Part shown: positions 1-10,580 of the stretch, one piece after another
Layout of the letters: every line of letters begins with the position of its first letter
Position numbering within the stretch: position 1 is the first letter of the stretch
Assembly: GCF_963924675.1 (NCBI RefSeq)
Contig: NC_089219.1
Span: 147,642,288 to 147,706,287 of the forward strand
Direction of reading: 5' to 3'
Length of the DNA: 64,000 nucleotides
Source: Phocoena phocoena
Taxonomy: Eukaryota; Chordata; Mammalia; Artiodactyla; Phocoenidae
Translations under genes and position numbers: made by a program
Notes under the pieces: model-generated
Told to the model about the DNA's origin: nothing
Databases searched by the model: none
What the model saw: the letters and a program-made list of their open reading frames with translations, nothing else

Positions 1-364
1 AGTTCCAAGAGGACCAAAGTTTGAAAAGAAATGGTACAGAGTAACAAAGAGGGAATCCTGCACTTTTTCATGAAATTATTTTGGTTATATTTCCTCAGTA
101 GGATACCAGTGTTAATTATGAAAAAGCATTTTCATTTCTGGATCTATTTTACATTACATTTTTTCCCTAAAAATCACAATCTTGACATTTTAGAGATTCT
201 AATTATTACATCTAATAAAAACAAATTTCACGGGAGTAAAGACACTCCTAATTTAAAGTTGGTTCTATCAACATTCCAAGACAAATCCAACCCTCTTCTA
301 GGTAAAATTTAGTCTTACGATGTACTTATGATAAAATACAGAATAACTAAAAACACAGACTGTG

Positions 365-575
365 GAGAGATGTACTGAAATCCCCACTCTGTAATTTACT
401 AAGTGTGTGACCCTGGGCAGTTCAGTTAACCTATCTATGCCTGTTTGCTGTAAACTGAGGCTACCAGCACCTATTACCTATTTCAAAGGGTAATTGTGAG
501 GATTAAATGACATCAAGTGCTTAAAACTGTACCCAGCACATGGAAGCACTGTTCAAGTTGAAGTAAATGAATGTT
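365..575 (+). repeat. MIR SINE fossil
   Basis: The MIR core can be followed in order: a gtgtgaccctgggcag block, a ctgtaaactgaggct block, then gtgaggattaaatga and a cccagcacatgg block. It is heavily diverged, as expected of an old mammalian SINE. Confidence 0.75.
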
Positions 576-1339
576 CCTTTTCTTTAACCTCTTTTACTGG
601 TGTAATTATTTTCAGAAATTATATGTTAAAAATTATTTTAACTAGAATCAAACCCTAGTTACAACTGACAGTGTCCTGGTACAGCATGGACTACCTAGAT
701 ACAGATTTTAAAACCTGAAAATTTAAAATCTAAAATCTCAGACCTCTTATTCCAACATTAACAATAAGCCTTTACTGTGAACTGTGTCAGTCAGGGTTCA
801 GTGAAGGAAACAGAAATCACTTCAGATATTTTAAGAAGAAGAAGATTTAATTCAGGAAACTAGGTGCATACAGAATTGTTGGGAGAGCTGGAGCAGCAGG
901 GTCCAGCAGGAATGACTCCTAGAACACAGAAAATCTGACTCACCAAAGAATCTACTGTACTTACCAAGAAGGTGGGGAGATACAGTATGAGTTAAAAAAC
1001 ATAACTATTTTAGCTTCATCAAGGGATCAGGAAGTCATCACTGCCACTGCAATTACTTCTTAGCATCCATGAAGCTGAAAACTAGCTATTAGAATGTTGC
1101 TAGAAGTAGAAAAACACCTTCCCTTGAACTTGCCTGCCTGGGCAGCAGGAAGATGGCCTCTGTCTCACTTTCACCTTGCACATCTTGCATGAATGCATTT
1201 AATTGGGGGAACCTGATTAGCATTCAGAACTCTAGGGAATCTGGGAAGTGTATTCCTCTGAAGTACAGGAAAGAAACTAGAAAAGGTTGGGAATATTTAC
1301 AGATTGCCAAGCAATCAAATGTAACACAGTGACACTGGA
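576..1339. other. Non-coding stretch with an unassigned old repeat
   Basis: Around 785-900 the 'gtcagggttcagtgaaggaaacag' style block recalls a common mammalian interspersed repeat that I cannot name safely. Nothing else is recognised. Confidence 0.3.
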
Positions 1340-1460
1340 ATAGTCAAAGTCACTAAAGTACATTTTTCTCATCTGTAAAACAGGGATAAATAATGACACC
1401 CATAATAGAGTTATGATGCAGATTTAAGGAGCTAATACATACAAAACACTTAATACAGTG
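1340..1460 (+). repeat. MIR fragment (3' part)
   Basis: A block of the type ttctcatctgtaaaacaggg is followed by a gagttatgatgcagattta stretch that resembles the MIR 3' half. The tRNA-related head is missing. Confidence 0.5.
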
Positions 1461-1519
1461 AAAATTACTTTCCTTTGCAATTTTGAAGGCTTAAGCTTCT
1501 AGCAACTAGCATTGTAGCT

Positions 1520-1896
1520 GAGAAGTCTGACACCATTCTGATCTGTTTGCTGTAAACTGAGGCTTTTCATTTTTATGTGACCTGGGCCCATTTAGGATCT
1601 TCTCTTTACCCGTGGTGTTCTGAAATTTCACAATGATGCGCCTAGTCTGGACTTCTTCATTTATTGTTCAGGTTCTTTATTTGGAAACTCAAGTCCTTCA
1701 GCTTTGGCAAATTTTCTTGTATTTTAATACAACTTCCTCTCTGTTGTTTTTGGGTTTTTTTTAATGATTCACTATTTAGTCATATGTTAAATCCTCTTAG
1801 ATTGTCTAAGTCTCTATTTTTTGTCTTTACATCTACTTTTTCTACTCTATTTTTCTTTTCTATTTCTGGAGATTTCTTTTCATTTCTATCTTCTGA
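1520..1896 (-). mobile_element. Ancient L1-like antisense fragment
   Basis: T-rich sequence with the block order seen in antisense ancient mammalian L1 (gatcttctctttacc, then ggtgttctg, then catatgttaaatcctc and gtctaagtctct). Strongly diverged, no open frame. Confidence 0.4.
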
Positions 1897-2120
1897 ATAA
1901 TGGATAAGCAAAATTTTTCCATAAAGAGCCTGAGAGTAAATAATTTTGGCTTCATGAGCCATATGATCTCAGTCGCAACTACTCACTCTGCTGCTGTAGT
2001 GCAAAAGCAGCCATACACACTATGTAAGCAAATGGGCATAGCTGTATTGCAAGAAACCTTTATTTACAAAAACAGCTGGTGAGCTGGAGTTGACGCATGG
2101 GCCATAGTTTGCCAATCCTC
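1897..2120 (-). mobile_element. hAT-type nonautonomous DNA transposon (MER type)
   Basis: The diagnostic internal blocks run in reverse order: gtcgcaactactcactctgc, then aaaagcagccatacaca, then ctttatttacaaaaacagc, ending gccatagtttgccaatcctc. The end resembles the inverted terminal repeat of the 'cagcaaact...agtttgcc' hAT family, also seen at 3926-6529 and 46248-47756. It is non-coding and long dead. Confidence 0.7.
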
Positions 2121-2336
2121 CAATCCTTGTACCGACCCGTCCAGAACATGCTTCATTTTGGCAATCATATTTGTAATTCACAAAAGCCCTTTCTTCTACG
2201 ATTGTTCCTTTTTCAGAGTATTCGTTCTCTTTTAAAAAAGTGTATATGTATATAATATCTTATCAAATCTTTCTGAAAATTCTAATTTGAATTAGTTTTT
2301 AATTTTCTTGTCATCTCTACATTATGTACTCTTCCC

Positions 2337-2568
2337 TGAGGGTAATTTTTTTTTGTTGTTGCGGTACACGGGCCTCTCACTGCCGTGGCATCTCCCATTG
2401 CGGAGCACAGGCTCCAGACGCACAGGCCCAGCGGCCATGGCTCACGGGCCCAGCCGCTCCGCGGCACGTGGGATCCTCCCGGACCGGGGCACGAACCCGC
2501 GTCCCCTGCATCGGCAGGCGGACTCTCAATCCCTGCGCCACCAGGGAAGCCCCTTGAGGGTAATTTTT
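2337..2568 (-). mobile_element. CHR-type tRNA-derived SINE with TSD
   Basis: Reverse complement of the short CHR form: poly-T at the left and ...caccagggaagcccc at the right. The B-box-like block reads gggcacgaacccg on the plus strand. A 14-base duplication, tgagggtaattttt, lies at 2337-2350 and 2555-2568. Short open frames across it are SINE shadows, not genes. Confidence 0.93.
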
Positions 2569-3429
2569 TAAAAAATGTTTATCTTTGGTTTTCTCTTTCC
2601 TGGTAGAGTTTTCCCCTTGGTGTCTCCTGACCTATGATTGCCTGTTCATATTTAAGAATGCACCACCAAAGAGCTGATCAAAAACTCTATACTTTTAAAC
2701 ATAATTTGTTCACTGACCATCATAAATGTGTGGGGGACCCCTAAGTATCAGCATGAGGTGGTCTTAGCTTGGACCACTGAGTTTTCCCTGAGAAGTAATG
2801 ATATGATATGTATTGCCCAGCTCTAGGCACAAGCCTGTCACTATTCTTCATGCCAGATGGAGATACAACAGCACATTTTATAGACTTTGAGAGATTCTCA
2901 TTTTTAATTCCCAGACTCACACTATCCTCCGCTGTACCTAGAAGTATTTATGGTTTTGTGGGTCAGATTAGTTCTCTCCTGCTTCTATGTTCACTTTTCA
3001 CTAGGTTCCTCCATCCACACTGTCTTCCAGACACTAATCTCTCACATCTGCTGATGCCCTCATTCCATTTCTCTTTGACCTTGTGGGTACAAATGTGTAT
3101 GTGTGTGTGTGTATTTAATTCTTTAACCAAGATACTATCAGTTTAGTGGATCACAGAAAGAAAAGGGAATAAGAAAAGGGAATAAACGTATGTGGTTAAT
3201 CCACTATGTTTAACTGTAAGAATAAACAAACCCTACATTTTCTTCTGGTAGTGTCAGTTTATGCAAACATGTTTAATATATACTAGGACTTGTCACATAT
3301 TTAATTTTTTCAAGTTCAATAATATGTTTATAAATTAAGAACCTGGATTCAGAAACTGTGATAACTGGACAAGGCTAAGTATTTAGGAAAGACTTTGCTA
3401 TGTAAAGTTATTACCTAAATAAGATTTAA
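2569..3429. other. Non-coding intronic stretch
   Basis: No recognisable gene or repeat apart from a short (TG)n run near 3096-3111. The 112-codon open frame at 2808-3146 has no domain or family resemblance. Confidence 0.4.
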
Positions 3430-3770
3430 AAGAATGTCTTGGACTTCCCTGAGAGCACTGGGGTTAAGAACCCGCCTGGCCAATGCAGGGGACACGGGTT
3501 CGAGCCCTGGTCCAGGAATATCCCACATGCCACGGAGTAACTAAGCCCGTGCGCCACAACTACTAAGCCTGCGCTCTAGAGCCCACAAGCCACAACTACT
3601 GGAGCCCGCGTGCCCAGAGCCCATGCTCCACAACAAGAGAAGCCACTGCAATGAGAAGCCCACGCACCGCAAAGCATAGCCCCTGCTCGCTGCAACTAGA
3701 GCAAGCCCACACATAGCAACGAAGACCAACACAGCCAAAAATAAATTAATTAATTAAAAAAGAGAATGTC
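3430..3770 (+). mobile_element. Long-form CHR SINE with TSD
   Basis: Head ggacttccctgagagcac and B-box-like gggttcgagccc, then the long 'ccacaactact...gagcccg' body and a taaattaattaatt tail. An 8-base repeat, agaatgtc, flanks it (3431-3438 and 3763-3770). The body is more diverged than the short forms, so this is probably an older insertion. Confidence 0.9.
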
Positions 3771-4024
3771 CCAAGACAGCAAATTTTTACACTATAAAAG
3801 CAAAACTTTATGTACAAGCTACTGACATGCAAATTATAAATAATATTAGTTAATTCTTTGTATGGACTATTGTTCACAATTATTCACTGCCCCTCACTGT
3901 TGATATCACATGACTTGCTTTAGATCAGAGGTCAGCAAACTACAGGTTTAAAACGAATGCTGCCTGTGGCCTCTTGTTTTTATGCAGCCGGCATGCTAAG
4001 AGTGGTTTTATATTTTTAAAAACG

Positions 4025-4222
4025 GTTCTAGGGCTTCCCTGGTGGCACAGTGGTTGAGAGTCCGCCTGCCGATGCAGGGGACGCGGGTTCGTGCCCCGGT
4101 CCGGGAGGATCCCACGTGCCGCGGAGCGGCTGGGCCCGTGAGCCATGGCCGGTGAGCCTGCGCGTCCGGAGCCTGTGCTCTGCAACGGGAGAGGCCACAA
4201 CAGTGAGAGGCCCGCGTACCGC

Positions 4223-4253
<31 letters not shown>

Positions 4254-4259
4254 CTAGGG
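4025..4259 (+). mobile_element. Young short-form CHR SINE, 28-A tail, with TSD
   Basis: Near-consensus copy: head gggcttccctggtggcac, A-box region agtggttgagagtcc, B-box gggttcgtgcccc, and a pure A tract at 4223-4250. Duplications gttctaggg lie at 4025-4033 and 4251-4259. It inserted exactly at the 5' edge of the L1 that follows. Confidence 0.95.
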
Positions 4260-6000
4260 GGAGTGACCAAGATGGCAGAGCAGAAAGATCTTGAGCTCAC
4301 CTCCTCCCATGGGCACAGAAAAATTACAACTATTTAAAAAGCAACTATCAATGAGAACAACCAAAAGACTAGCAGAAAAGATTCTCCATAACTAAAGATA
4401 TAATAAAGGAACCACAATGACACAGGTAAGAGGAGTGGAGACATGTGGTATCATCAAGACCCATACCCCTGGGTAAGCGACCCACAAACAAGAGAACAAT
4501 TAAAACTGCAGAGGTTCTCCCCAAGAAGCAAGGGGTCTGAGACCCACATCTGGCCCCCAGCGCAGGGGTTCTGCACTGGGAAGATAAGCCCCCAGGAAAT
4601 ATGGTTTTGAAGGCCAGTGGGGCTTTACTTTTTAGAGATCTAGAGGGCCGTGGGGATTAGAGACTCCACTCTAAAGGGCGCACACAAAATCTCACACACT
4701 CCGAGACCCTGGGCAGAAGAAGTAATATGAAAGGAGCCTGGGTCAGACCCACCTGCTGGTTTTGGCAAGCCTCGTAGAGAGGCAGGATGCCTTTGGGACT
4801 CACTCTGGGGACAGAGACCCTGGCTGCAGCCATTTTTGGGAGCCTGTTCTACCACGTGGACACTGGTGCTGGCAAGCACCATTCTGGAATCCCCCCTCTA
4901 GCCTGTAAGTGCTGAGACCCGGCCCTGTCCACCAGCTGGTCAGCACCAGTCCTGGGTCTTCCCAGGCCAAGCAGCTAGCTGGGTGGGGACACAACCCTAC
5001 CTATCAGCAGGCCAGTTGCCATAGGACACCATGAGCCTCCAGCCACCCAGGAACCTAGAATCGCCCACGAAGGGTTGGGCAGCATTCCCCAGGACTCCCT
5101 AGGCCTCAGCCCCACCCATCAGTGGGCCAACACCATGGCCCTTCAGCCAGCCATGTCAAGATGCAGTCCACCCACTAGCAGGCTGGCAATACCCTGGGAT
5201 GCCCTGGGCCCCAACCCTGACCACCAGCCGGCCAACACGAGCTCTGGGACACTTTGGGCCCCTTAGCCAGCAGCCCTGAGATCTGGACCTAACCACCAGT
5301 AGGTACCACCAGCTCTAGAAAACCCTGTATCCCGAAGCCAGTCATGTCAGGAATGGCCCTGCCCACTACTAGACTAACACTAGCTCTAGGATCCCTAATT
5401 CAAAAAGATATATGCATCCCTATGTTCACTGCAGCATTATTTACAATAGCAAAGATATGGAAGCAACCTAAGTGCCCATCAATAGATGAATGGATAAAGA
5501 AGATGTGGTCCATATACAATGTAATATTACTCAGCCATAAAAAAGGATGAAATCTTGCCATTTGCAAAACATGGATAGACCTAAAGGTATTATGCTTAGT
5601 GAAATAAGTTAGACAAAGAAAGACAAATACTGTATGATTTCACTTATATGTGAAACCTAAAAAACAAAACAAACGAACAAACGTAACTAAACAGAAACAT
5701 AGCCATATATACAGAGAACAAACATGTAGTTGCCAGAGGGAAGTGAAGTGAAGGGAGAAGAGATATCAGTGAGGAAGATTAAGAAGTACAAACCTTCAGT
5801 TACAAAAGAAATGAGTTAGGGGTATAAAATGTACAGTGTGGGGAATATAGTCAATAATTATGTAATATTTTTGTATGGTGACAGACAGTAACTAGACTTA
5901 CCCTGGTTATCATTTTGAAATGTACAGAAATATTGAATCACTATGTTGTATACCAGGAACTAACATAGTATTGTAGGTCACTTATACTTTAAAAACAAAC
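4251..6000 (+). mobile_element. Internally deleted L1: 5'UTR fused to ORF2 3' end and 3'UTR
   Basis: Starts with the L1 5' leader type gggggagtgaccaagatggc (4256 on) and a GC-rich 5'UTR to about 5394, including degenerate tandem units from about 4880. It then jumps to the last part of ORF2 (aattcaaaaagatatatgc onward), which can be compared with 17349 and 52214 in other copies. ORF1, the endonuclease and the reverse transcriptase are absent, so at least 4 kb is missing. Its 3' end is near 5995. Confidence 0.8.
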
Positions 6001-6412
6001 AACAAGCAAACTCATAGAAAAAGAGATCAGATTTGTGGTTATCAGAGGTGGGGGTTAGAGGGAGGGGGAACTGGATGAAGGCAGTCGAAAGGTACAAACT
6101 TCCAGTTATAAGATAAATAAGTACTAGGGTGTAATGTACAACATGATAAATATAATGAACACTGCTGTATGTTATGTATGAAAGTTGTTAAGAGAGTAAA
6201 CCCTAAAAGAGTTCTCATCACAAGAAAAAAATAATTTTTTTCTATTACTTTTATTTTGTATCTATATAAGATGATGGATGTTCAATAAACCTACTATGAT
6301 AATCATTTCACAATGTATGTACGTCAAATCATTGTGCTGTACACCTTAAACTTATATAGCGCTGTATGTCCACTGTATTTCAATAAAACTGGAAGAAAAT
6401 AAACAAATAAAA
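6001..6412 (+). mobile_element. Second, distinct L1 3' end
   Basis: Starts cagatttgtggttatcagag at about 6028 after a tcatagaaaaagagat lead and ends with caataaaactggaag. It matches the 3'UTR type of the L1 at 32483-35564, not the 3'UTR directly upstream of it. It is therefore a separate 5'-truncated copy or a product of recombination between L1 families. Confidence 0.65.
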
Positions 6413-6537
6413 TAAGTTAGGTAAGGGTGAAAGAATAAAAAGAACATGTGACAGAGACCATATGTGGCCTGTGAAGCCTAAAAAAAGTTAACTTTCTGGC
6501 ACTTTATAGAAAAAGTTTGCCAACCTCTGCTTTAGAC

Positions 6538-7050
6538 CCTTGAAATGTCAGTGGAAGTAGCATGTGTCAATTTTGGGCAGAAGCTTTAAGAAGCTTTAAA
6601 AGATAAGGATTAGTTTGCCATGTCCTCTATCTGACAACCAGCAAAGTTTCAGAAAGATCCTCCCCTATCAGTTTGGATCCCAGAATGAAGGTGACAAGGA
6701 ATAGAGCCATAACTGACCCATAATATGGACATGCAGCACAAGTGAGAAAGAAACCTTTGTTGTTTATAAGGCATTACAAGTTTCAGGGTTTGTTATCTCA
6801 GAATAACCTAGCCTAAACTGCCTTATACATTTTGCTAACGTAATACGCAGTTCTCTATATGCCTGAAAATAAGAAAAGTGTATTTAAATAATATTTATAA
6901 TTCAGAGTTCTTAACAATTACTCAAAATATATTTCTAAAAAGCTGTATCTTAAAAACATTCAAGGATTGAATTATATTTAGTTCCTAAAAAAATTATTTT
7001 ACCAGCTACTTGTATTGTTGGACTAAGCATTCTTTGTATTGCTGGATCAG
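6538..7050. other. Non-coding intronic stretch
   Basis: AT-rich, with no gene or repeat recognised. Confidence 0.4.
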
Positions 7051-7396
7051 AGCACTTTTGGTAGAGATGAACTTATTTGCAAAGCAGAAATAGAGACACA
7101 GATGTAGACAGCAAACTTATGGATACCAAGGGGGGAAGGGAGGGTGGGATCAGTTGGGAGACTGGGATTGACAGTATATACACTACTGTGTATAAAATAG
7201 ATAACTAGTAAGAACCCACTGTATAGCACAGGGAACTCTACTCAGTGCTCTGTGGTGACCTAAATGGGAAGGAAATCTAAAAAAAATGGGGATATATGTA
7301 TACATATGGCTGATTCACTTTACTGTACAGCAGAAACTAACAATATTGTAAAGCAACTATACTTCAATAAAAATTAATTTAAAAAAAGCACTTTTA
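7051..7396 (+). mobile_element. 5'-truncated L1 3'UTR with short TSD
   Basis: Only the final 330 bases of L1 are present (gatagagac...ctgtacagcagaaactaac...cttcaataaaaattaa). A 9-base repeat, agcactttt, lies at 7051-7059 and 7388-7396. Confidence 0.85.
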
Positions 7397-7555
7397 TTTT
7401 CCTCTTTTCCAGACTGCAATGTTCCTTCTGATTTTGAAAACTTGAAAAAGACAATGTAAATTTTTACTTAAGAACTAGCACTTAATTCAGATCAAATTTA
7501 TTCACACATGAATAAATAAACAACATTAGTTAACATTTGCCTAATGTTATTTAAT

Positions 7556-7775
7556 TTATAACATTCAGAGTTCCTGCTCTGTGCCAGATGATGTTCTTTA
7601 CATGGATTAACTCTTTTTTTTTATCATTCCTTTTTACAAATGAGAAAAATGAGACACACAGAGGTTGAGTGTTCACCCAAGAACACATAGTTAGGAAGAA
7701 GTGGGGAACCAAGACGTGGAACCAGGGACCTCAGAACCTCTATGATCCCAACCTCTATGCTATACCAACCCTCCT
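7556..7775 (-). repeat. MIR SINE fossil, antisense
   Basis: Reverse-oriented MIR blocks in order: ctctgtgccagatgatgtt, tttacaaatgagaaaaatga, gacacacagaggttgag, then acatagttaggaag. Confidence 0.75.
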
Positions 7776-8447
7776 AAATGCAAATATAAACTTGATCTTG
7801 AAAATCTAACAATTTCAGTATTAAAATTATAAATTTCCACTATCAAGTTAATTTTAAACCTTTTATGACAAACCACAAGTGAGTTAGTATAAAGAATACA
7901 GTTTTAGAACTTGAATATAGCTTAAGGGACAATGACAGCTTTAATTTCAAAGAAGAATATACCCCCCCTACACACTCCAGGTAAGCTGACTAATATGAAA
8001 AAGGTACTTATAATACATGATATTTTCTATCAACTAAATGCTATCATACTCCTTTAAAAATGAGCCAAATTAGAGTTCAGTTTATTTTATTATTGTAGAA
8101 TATGGAAATATTAAGAGATATACAACTTCGATTATATAAATTATATACTTTGATTATGTAACATGAGATAATTAAAAATCTATGTGTACCAGACTTGTCT
8201 TCACTTCCAATTAGCTCTACTAGCTTTTTTCTGTTTCAAAAGAATGTAATTAGTACTACTCTAATTATCAGTTGCCCCAAAGTGACAGACTATAAAATCA
8301 ATACTGTAAGTAGGTAAGATATAGCCTATATAAACAATTCTAGGTCCAAGAGGAAAAGGGAAGACAAAAGTCATTATTTTTTGTAAGACCAGAGGATATC
8401 TTTAAACTATAAAACAATAAATAATGGCAGAATGATTAAAATATATT
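7776..8447. other. Non-coding intronic stretch
   Basis: AT-rich unique sequence. No gene, repeat or regulatory site recognised. Confidence 0.4.
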
Positions 8448-8828
8448 AAGAATACGTATTTTGGGACTTCCCTGGTGGTCCAGTGGTAAAGATCTGCCCA
8501 CCAATGCAGGGGACGCAGGTTCGATCCCTGGTCGGGGAACTAAGATCCCACACGTCGCGGGGCAACTAAGCCCGTGCACCACAACAACTGAGCTCGCACG
8601 CCTCAATGAGAGAGCCCGCATACCACAAACTATGGAGCCCACAGGCCCTGGAGCCTGCGTGCCACATCTACAGAGCCCACGCGCTCTGGAGCCTGCATGC
8701 CACAACTAGAGAGAGAAAACCCGCAGGCCACGACTAGAAAGAAGCCTGCGCGCCGCAACAAAAACATTCCGCGTGCTGCAACTAAGACCTGACGCAGCCA
8801 AGGAAAAAAACAAAAGAATACATATTTT
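8448..8828 (+). mobile_element. Long-form CHR SINE with 15-base TSD
   Basis: Head gggacttccctggtggtcc, B-box-like ggttcgatccctgg, then a repeated 'gagcccgc...ccacaact' body to gacgcagccaaggaaaaaaa. The duplications aagaatacgtatttt (8448-8462) and aagaatacatatttt (8814-8828) differ at one base. Confidence 0.93.
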
Positions 8829-8859
8829 ATTTCAGGTTCACAACTAATATTGCTAGTCT

Positions 8860-8936
8860 ATGAAGGTTTTCACATACCTCATCTCATTTAATCATCACAA
8901 CTTTGGGAAGTACTTAGGTCACATATCCCAATTGCT
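8860..8936 (-). repeat. MIR fragment, antisense
   Basis: A tctcatttaatcatcacaac block followed by tttgggaagtactta matches the reversed MIR core. Short and diverged. Confidence 0.5.
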
Positions 8937-10200
8937 AACATGTGTCCTATGGAGAATTAGCCTTTTTTACAACAACAGCTTTGCATGCTCAACACCTAAA
9001 AATGTGTATTTCACTCAAATAGGAGTTCCCAGTAATGAATGAGCACACAGTGTACTTGCAGAGCCATGCTCATTTTCAGGGATAGAAATCATTTAAATAT
9101 ACCTGCTTCATATAAATAGCATCAGGAATTTATATATAAGCTTAAATGTACAATCATTTTTGACCAGAGTTGTTCCTTGCCTTGAAGAGAATAAAAGAAA
9201 ATGTAACTGTCAAATAGATATTTTTTCTGGCTCATTACATGTCCCTACAGAGTCCATAAAACAAATGTGATGATGAGACAGAAAACCCACTAATAAAATG
9301 TTTCCTTCAAGTTTAATTTTTTAAAATAAAGTTCCTCTGTCCTAGACCTGAATGCAGTATGTCTTAAGCTCATATTCTACCATAAGAACATAAATGCATC
9401 AAATGTAAAAACTGCTTCTTTTTTAAATTAAATTTCAAATTTTCCAGAAAGAAAAATGTTTTTGTAATTAGTATTTATCAGTTCTCTTTCAATTCTCACT
9501 GTATGCCTAAATAGGCATCACCCTGGAAAAGCAGCATTAAACCCCATCAACCTCAAAATAAATGTCACAGCAGATAAAACCACAACTCTTTAGGAAGGAA
9601 CATCCTCAATACTCCTAATTCAGATGAAAAAACTTTACTCAATACCATTACTACTGGTTGTTTTATAAAATATATTCTGAGAAAATAGATTTTCATATCT
9701 ACGATCTTTCAAAATTAATATCTAGCACTTTAATGTTGTTTTTCCAATGAAGAACCTACTATTTCAAATTATCTGTCAAGACTTTAAATGTGAAAATCCT
9801 AGAATTAAGGATTTTGGTTTCAAAATACAGTTGCCCATTGGATACTACCCTGCTATTTAATACTAACACGATGAGGAGAATGACTAGGAAAAAAAAAATG
9901 TTGCTTCTGTTTGGTATTTCTTTTATTTCTAAAGGGAAGGCCTCAAGGACAAGCTCACTCAATGGTATTGTTCATTAATTATCATCCATTTACGAAAAGC
10001 CTAAGATAATGAACAAGAGGCACAGTGGATACAACTATTTTATTACTGTGAAACAATCCAGAAGAAAGGGAATTGCTTGCGGTAATGTAATAAAGTGCTT
10101 CTTTAAGGTAAAATATATATATTTCACAGCTGTTGATAATGATGAAGAAGGCATGTGCTCAGGATGTCCACCTTATAGATGCTCCAAAAGAATTTTTAAA
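8937..10200. other. Non-coding intronic stretch
   Basis: No recognised gene or repeat over about 1.2 kb. Open frames are at most about 75 codons and look random. Confidence 0.4.
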
Positions 10201-10580
10201 AATAGTGGTCAAGGGCTTCCCGGGTGGCACAGTGGTTAAGAATCCGCCTGCCAATGCAGGGCACACAGGTTTGAGCCCTGGTCCAGGAAGATCCCACATG
10301 CCGCAGAGCAACTAAGCCTGTGTGTCACAACTACTGAGCCTGCGCTCTAGAGCCCGCGAGCCACAACTACTGAAGCCCACACATCTAGAGCCCATGAGCC
10401 ACAACTACTGAAGCCTGCACACCTAGAGCCCGTGCTCTGCAACAAGAGAAGCCACTGCAATGAGAAGCCCGTGCGCCACAATGAAGAGGAGCCCTTGCTC
10501 GCCGCAACTAGAGAAAGCCCGCGTGCAGCAACGAAGACCCAACACAGCCAATAAATAAATTAAAAAAAAAATCATGGTCG
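10201..10580 (+). mobile_element. Long-form CHR SINE
   Basis: Head gggcttcccgggtggcac, then a 'gagccacaactactgaagcc' segment present more than once, and a taaataaattaaaaaaaaaa tail. The flanks aatagtggtc (10201-10210) and aatcatggtc (about 10570-10579) are an imperfect duplication. The CpG-depleted body suggests an older copy. Confidence 0.88.

Larger units (their letters stand above)
3926..6529 (+). mobile_element. hAT-type DNA transposon split by L1 and SINE insertions
   Basis: Left end cagaggtcagcaaact (3926-3941) and right end agtttgccaacctctg (6514-6529) are near-perfect inverted repeats. They are flanked by 8-base duplications ctttagat (3918-3925) and ctttagac (6530-6537), the hAT signature. 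Family blocks gctgcctgtggcctc on the left and gacagagaccatatgtggcc on the right identify both halves. About 2.4 kb of L1 and SINE sequence interrupts it. Confidence 0.85.

Noticed and set aside
2808..3146. 112-codon open frame
   Set aside because: No domain, no homology I recognise, and it ends in a TG repeat.
8461..8709. tRNA gene suggested by A- and B-box-like motifs
   Set aside because: The boxes belong to a tRNA-derived SINE; there is no complete cloverleaf and the unit carries a long tail and TSD.
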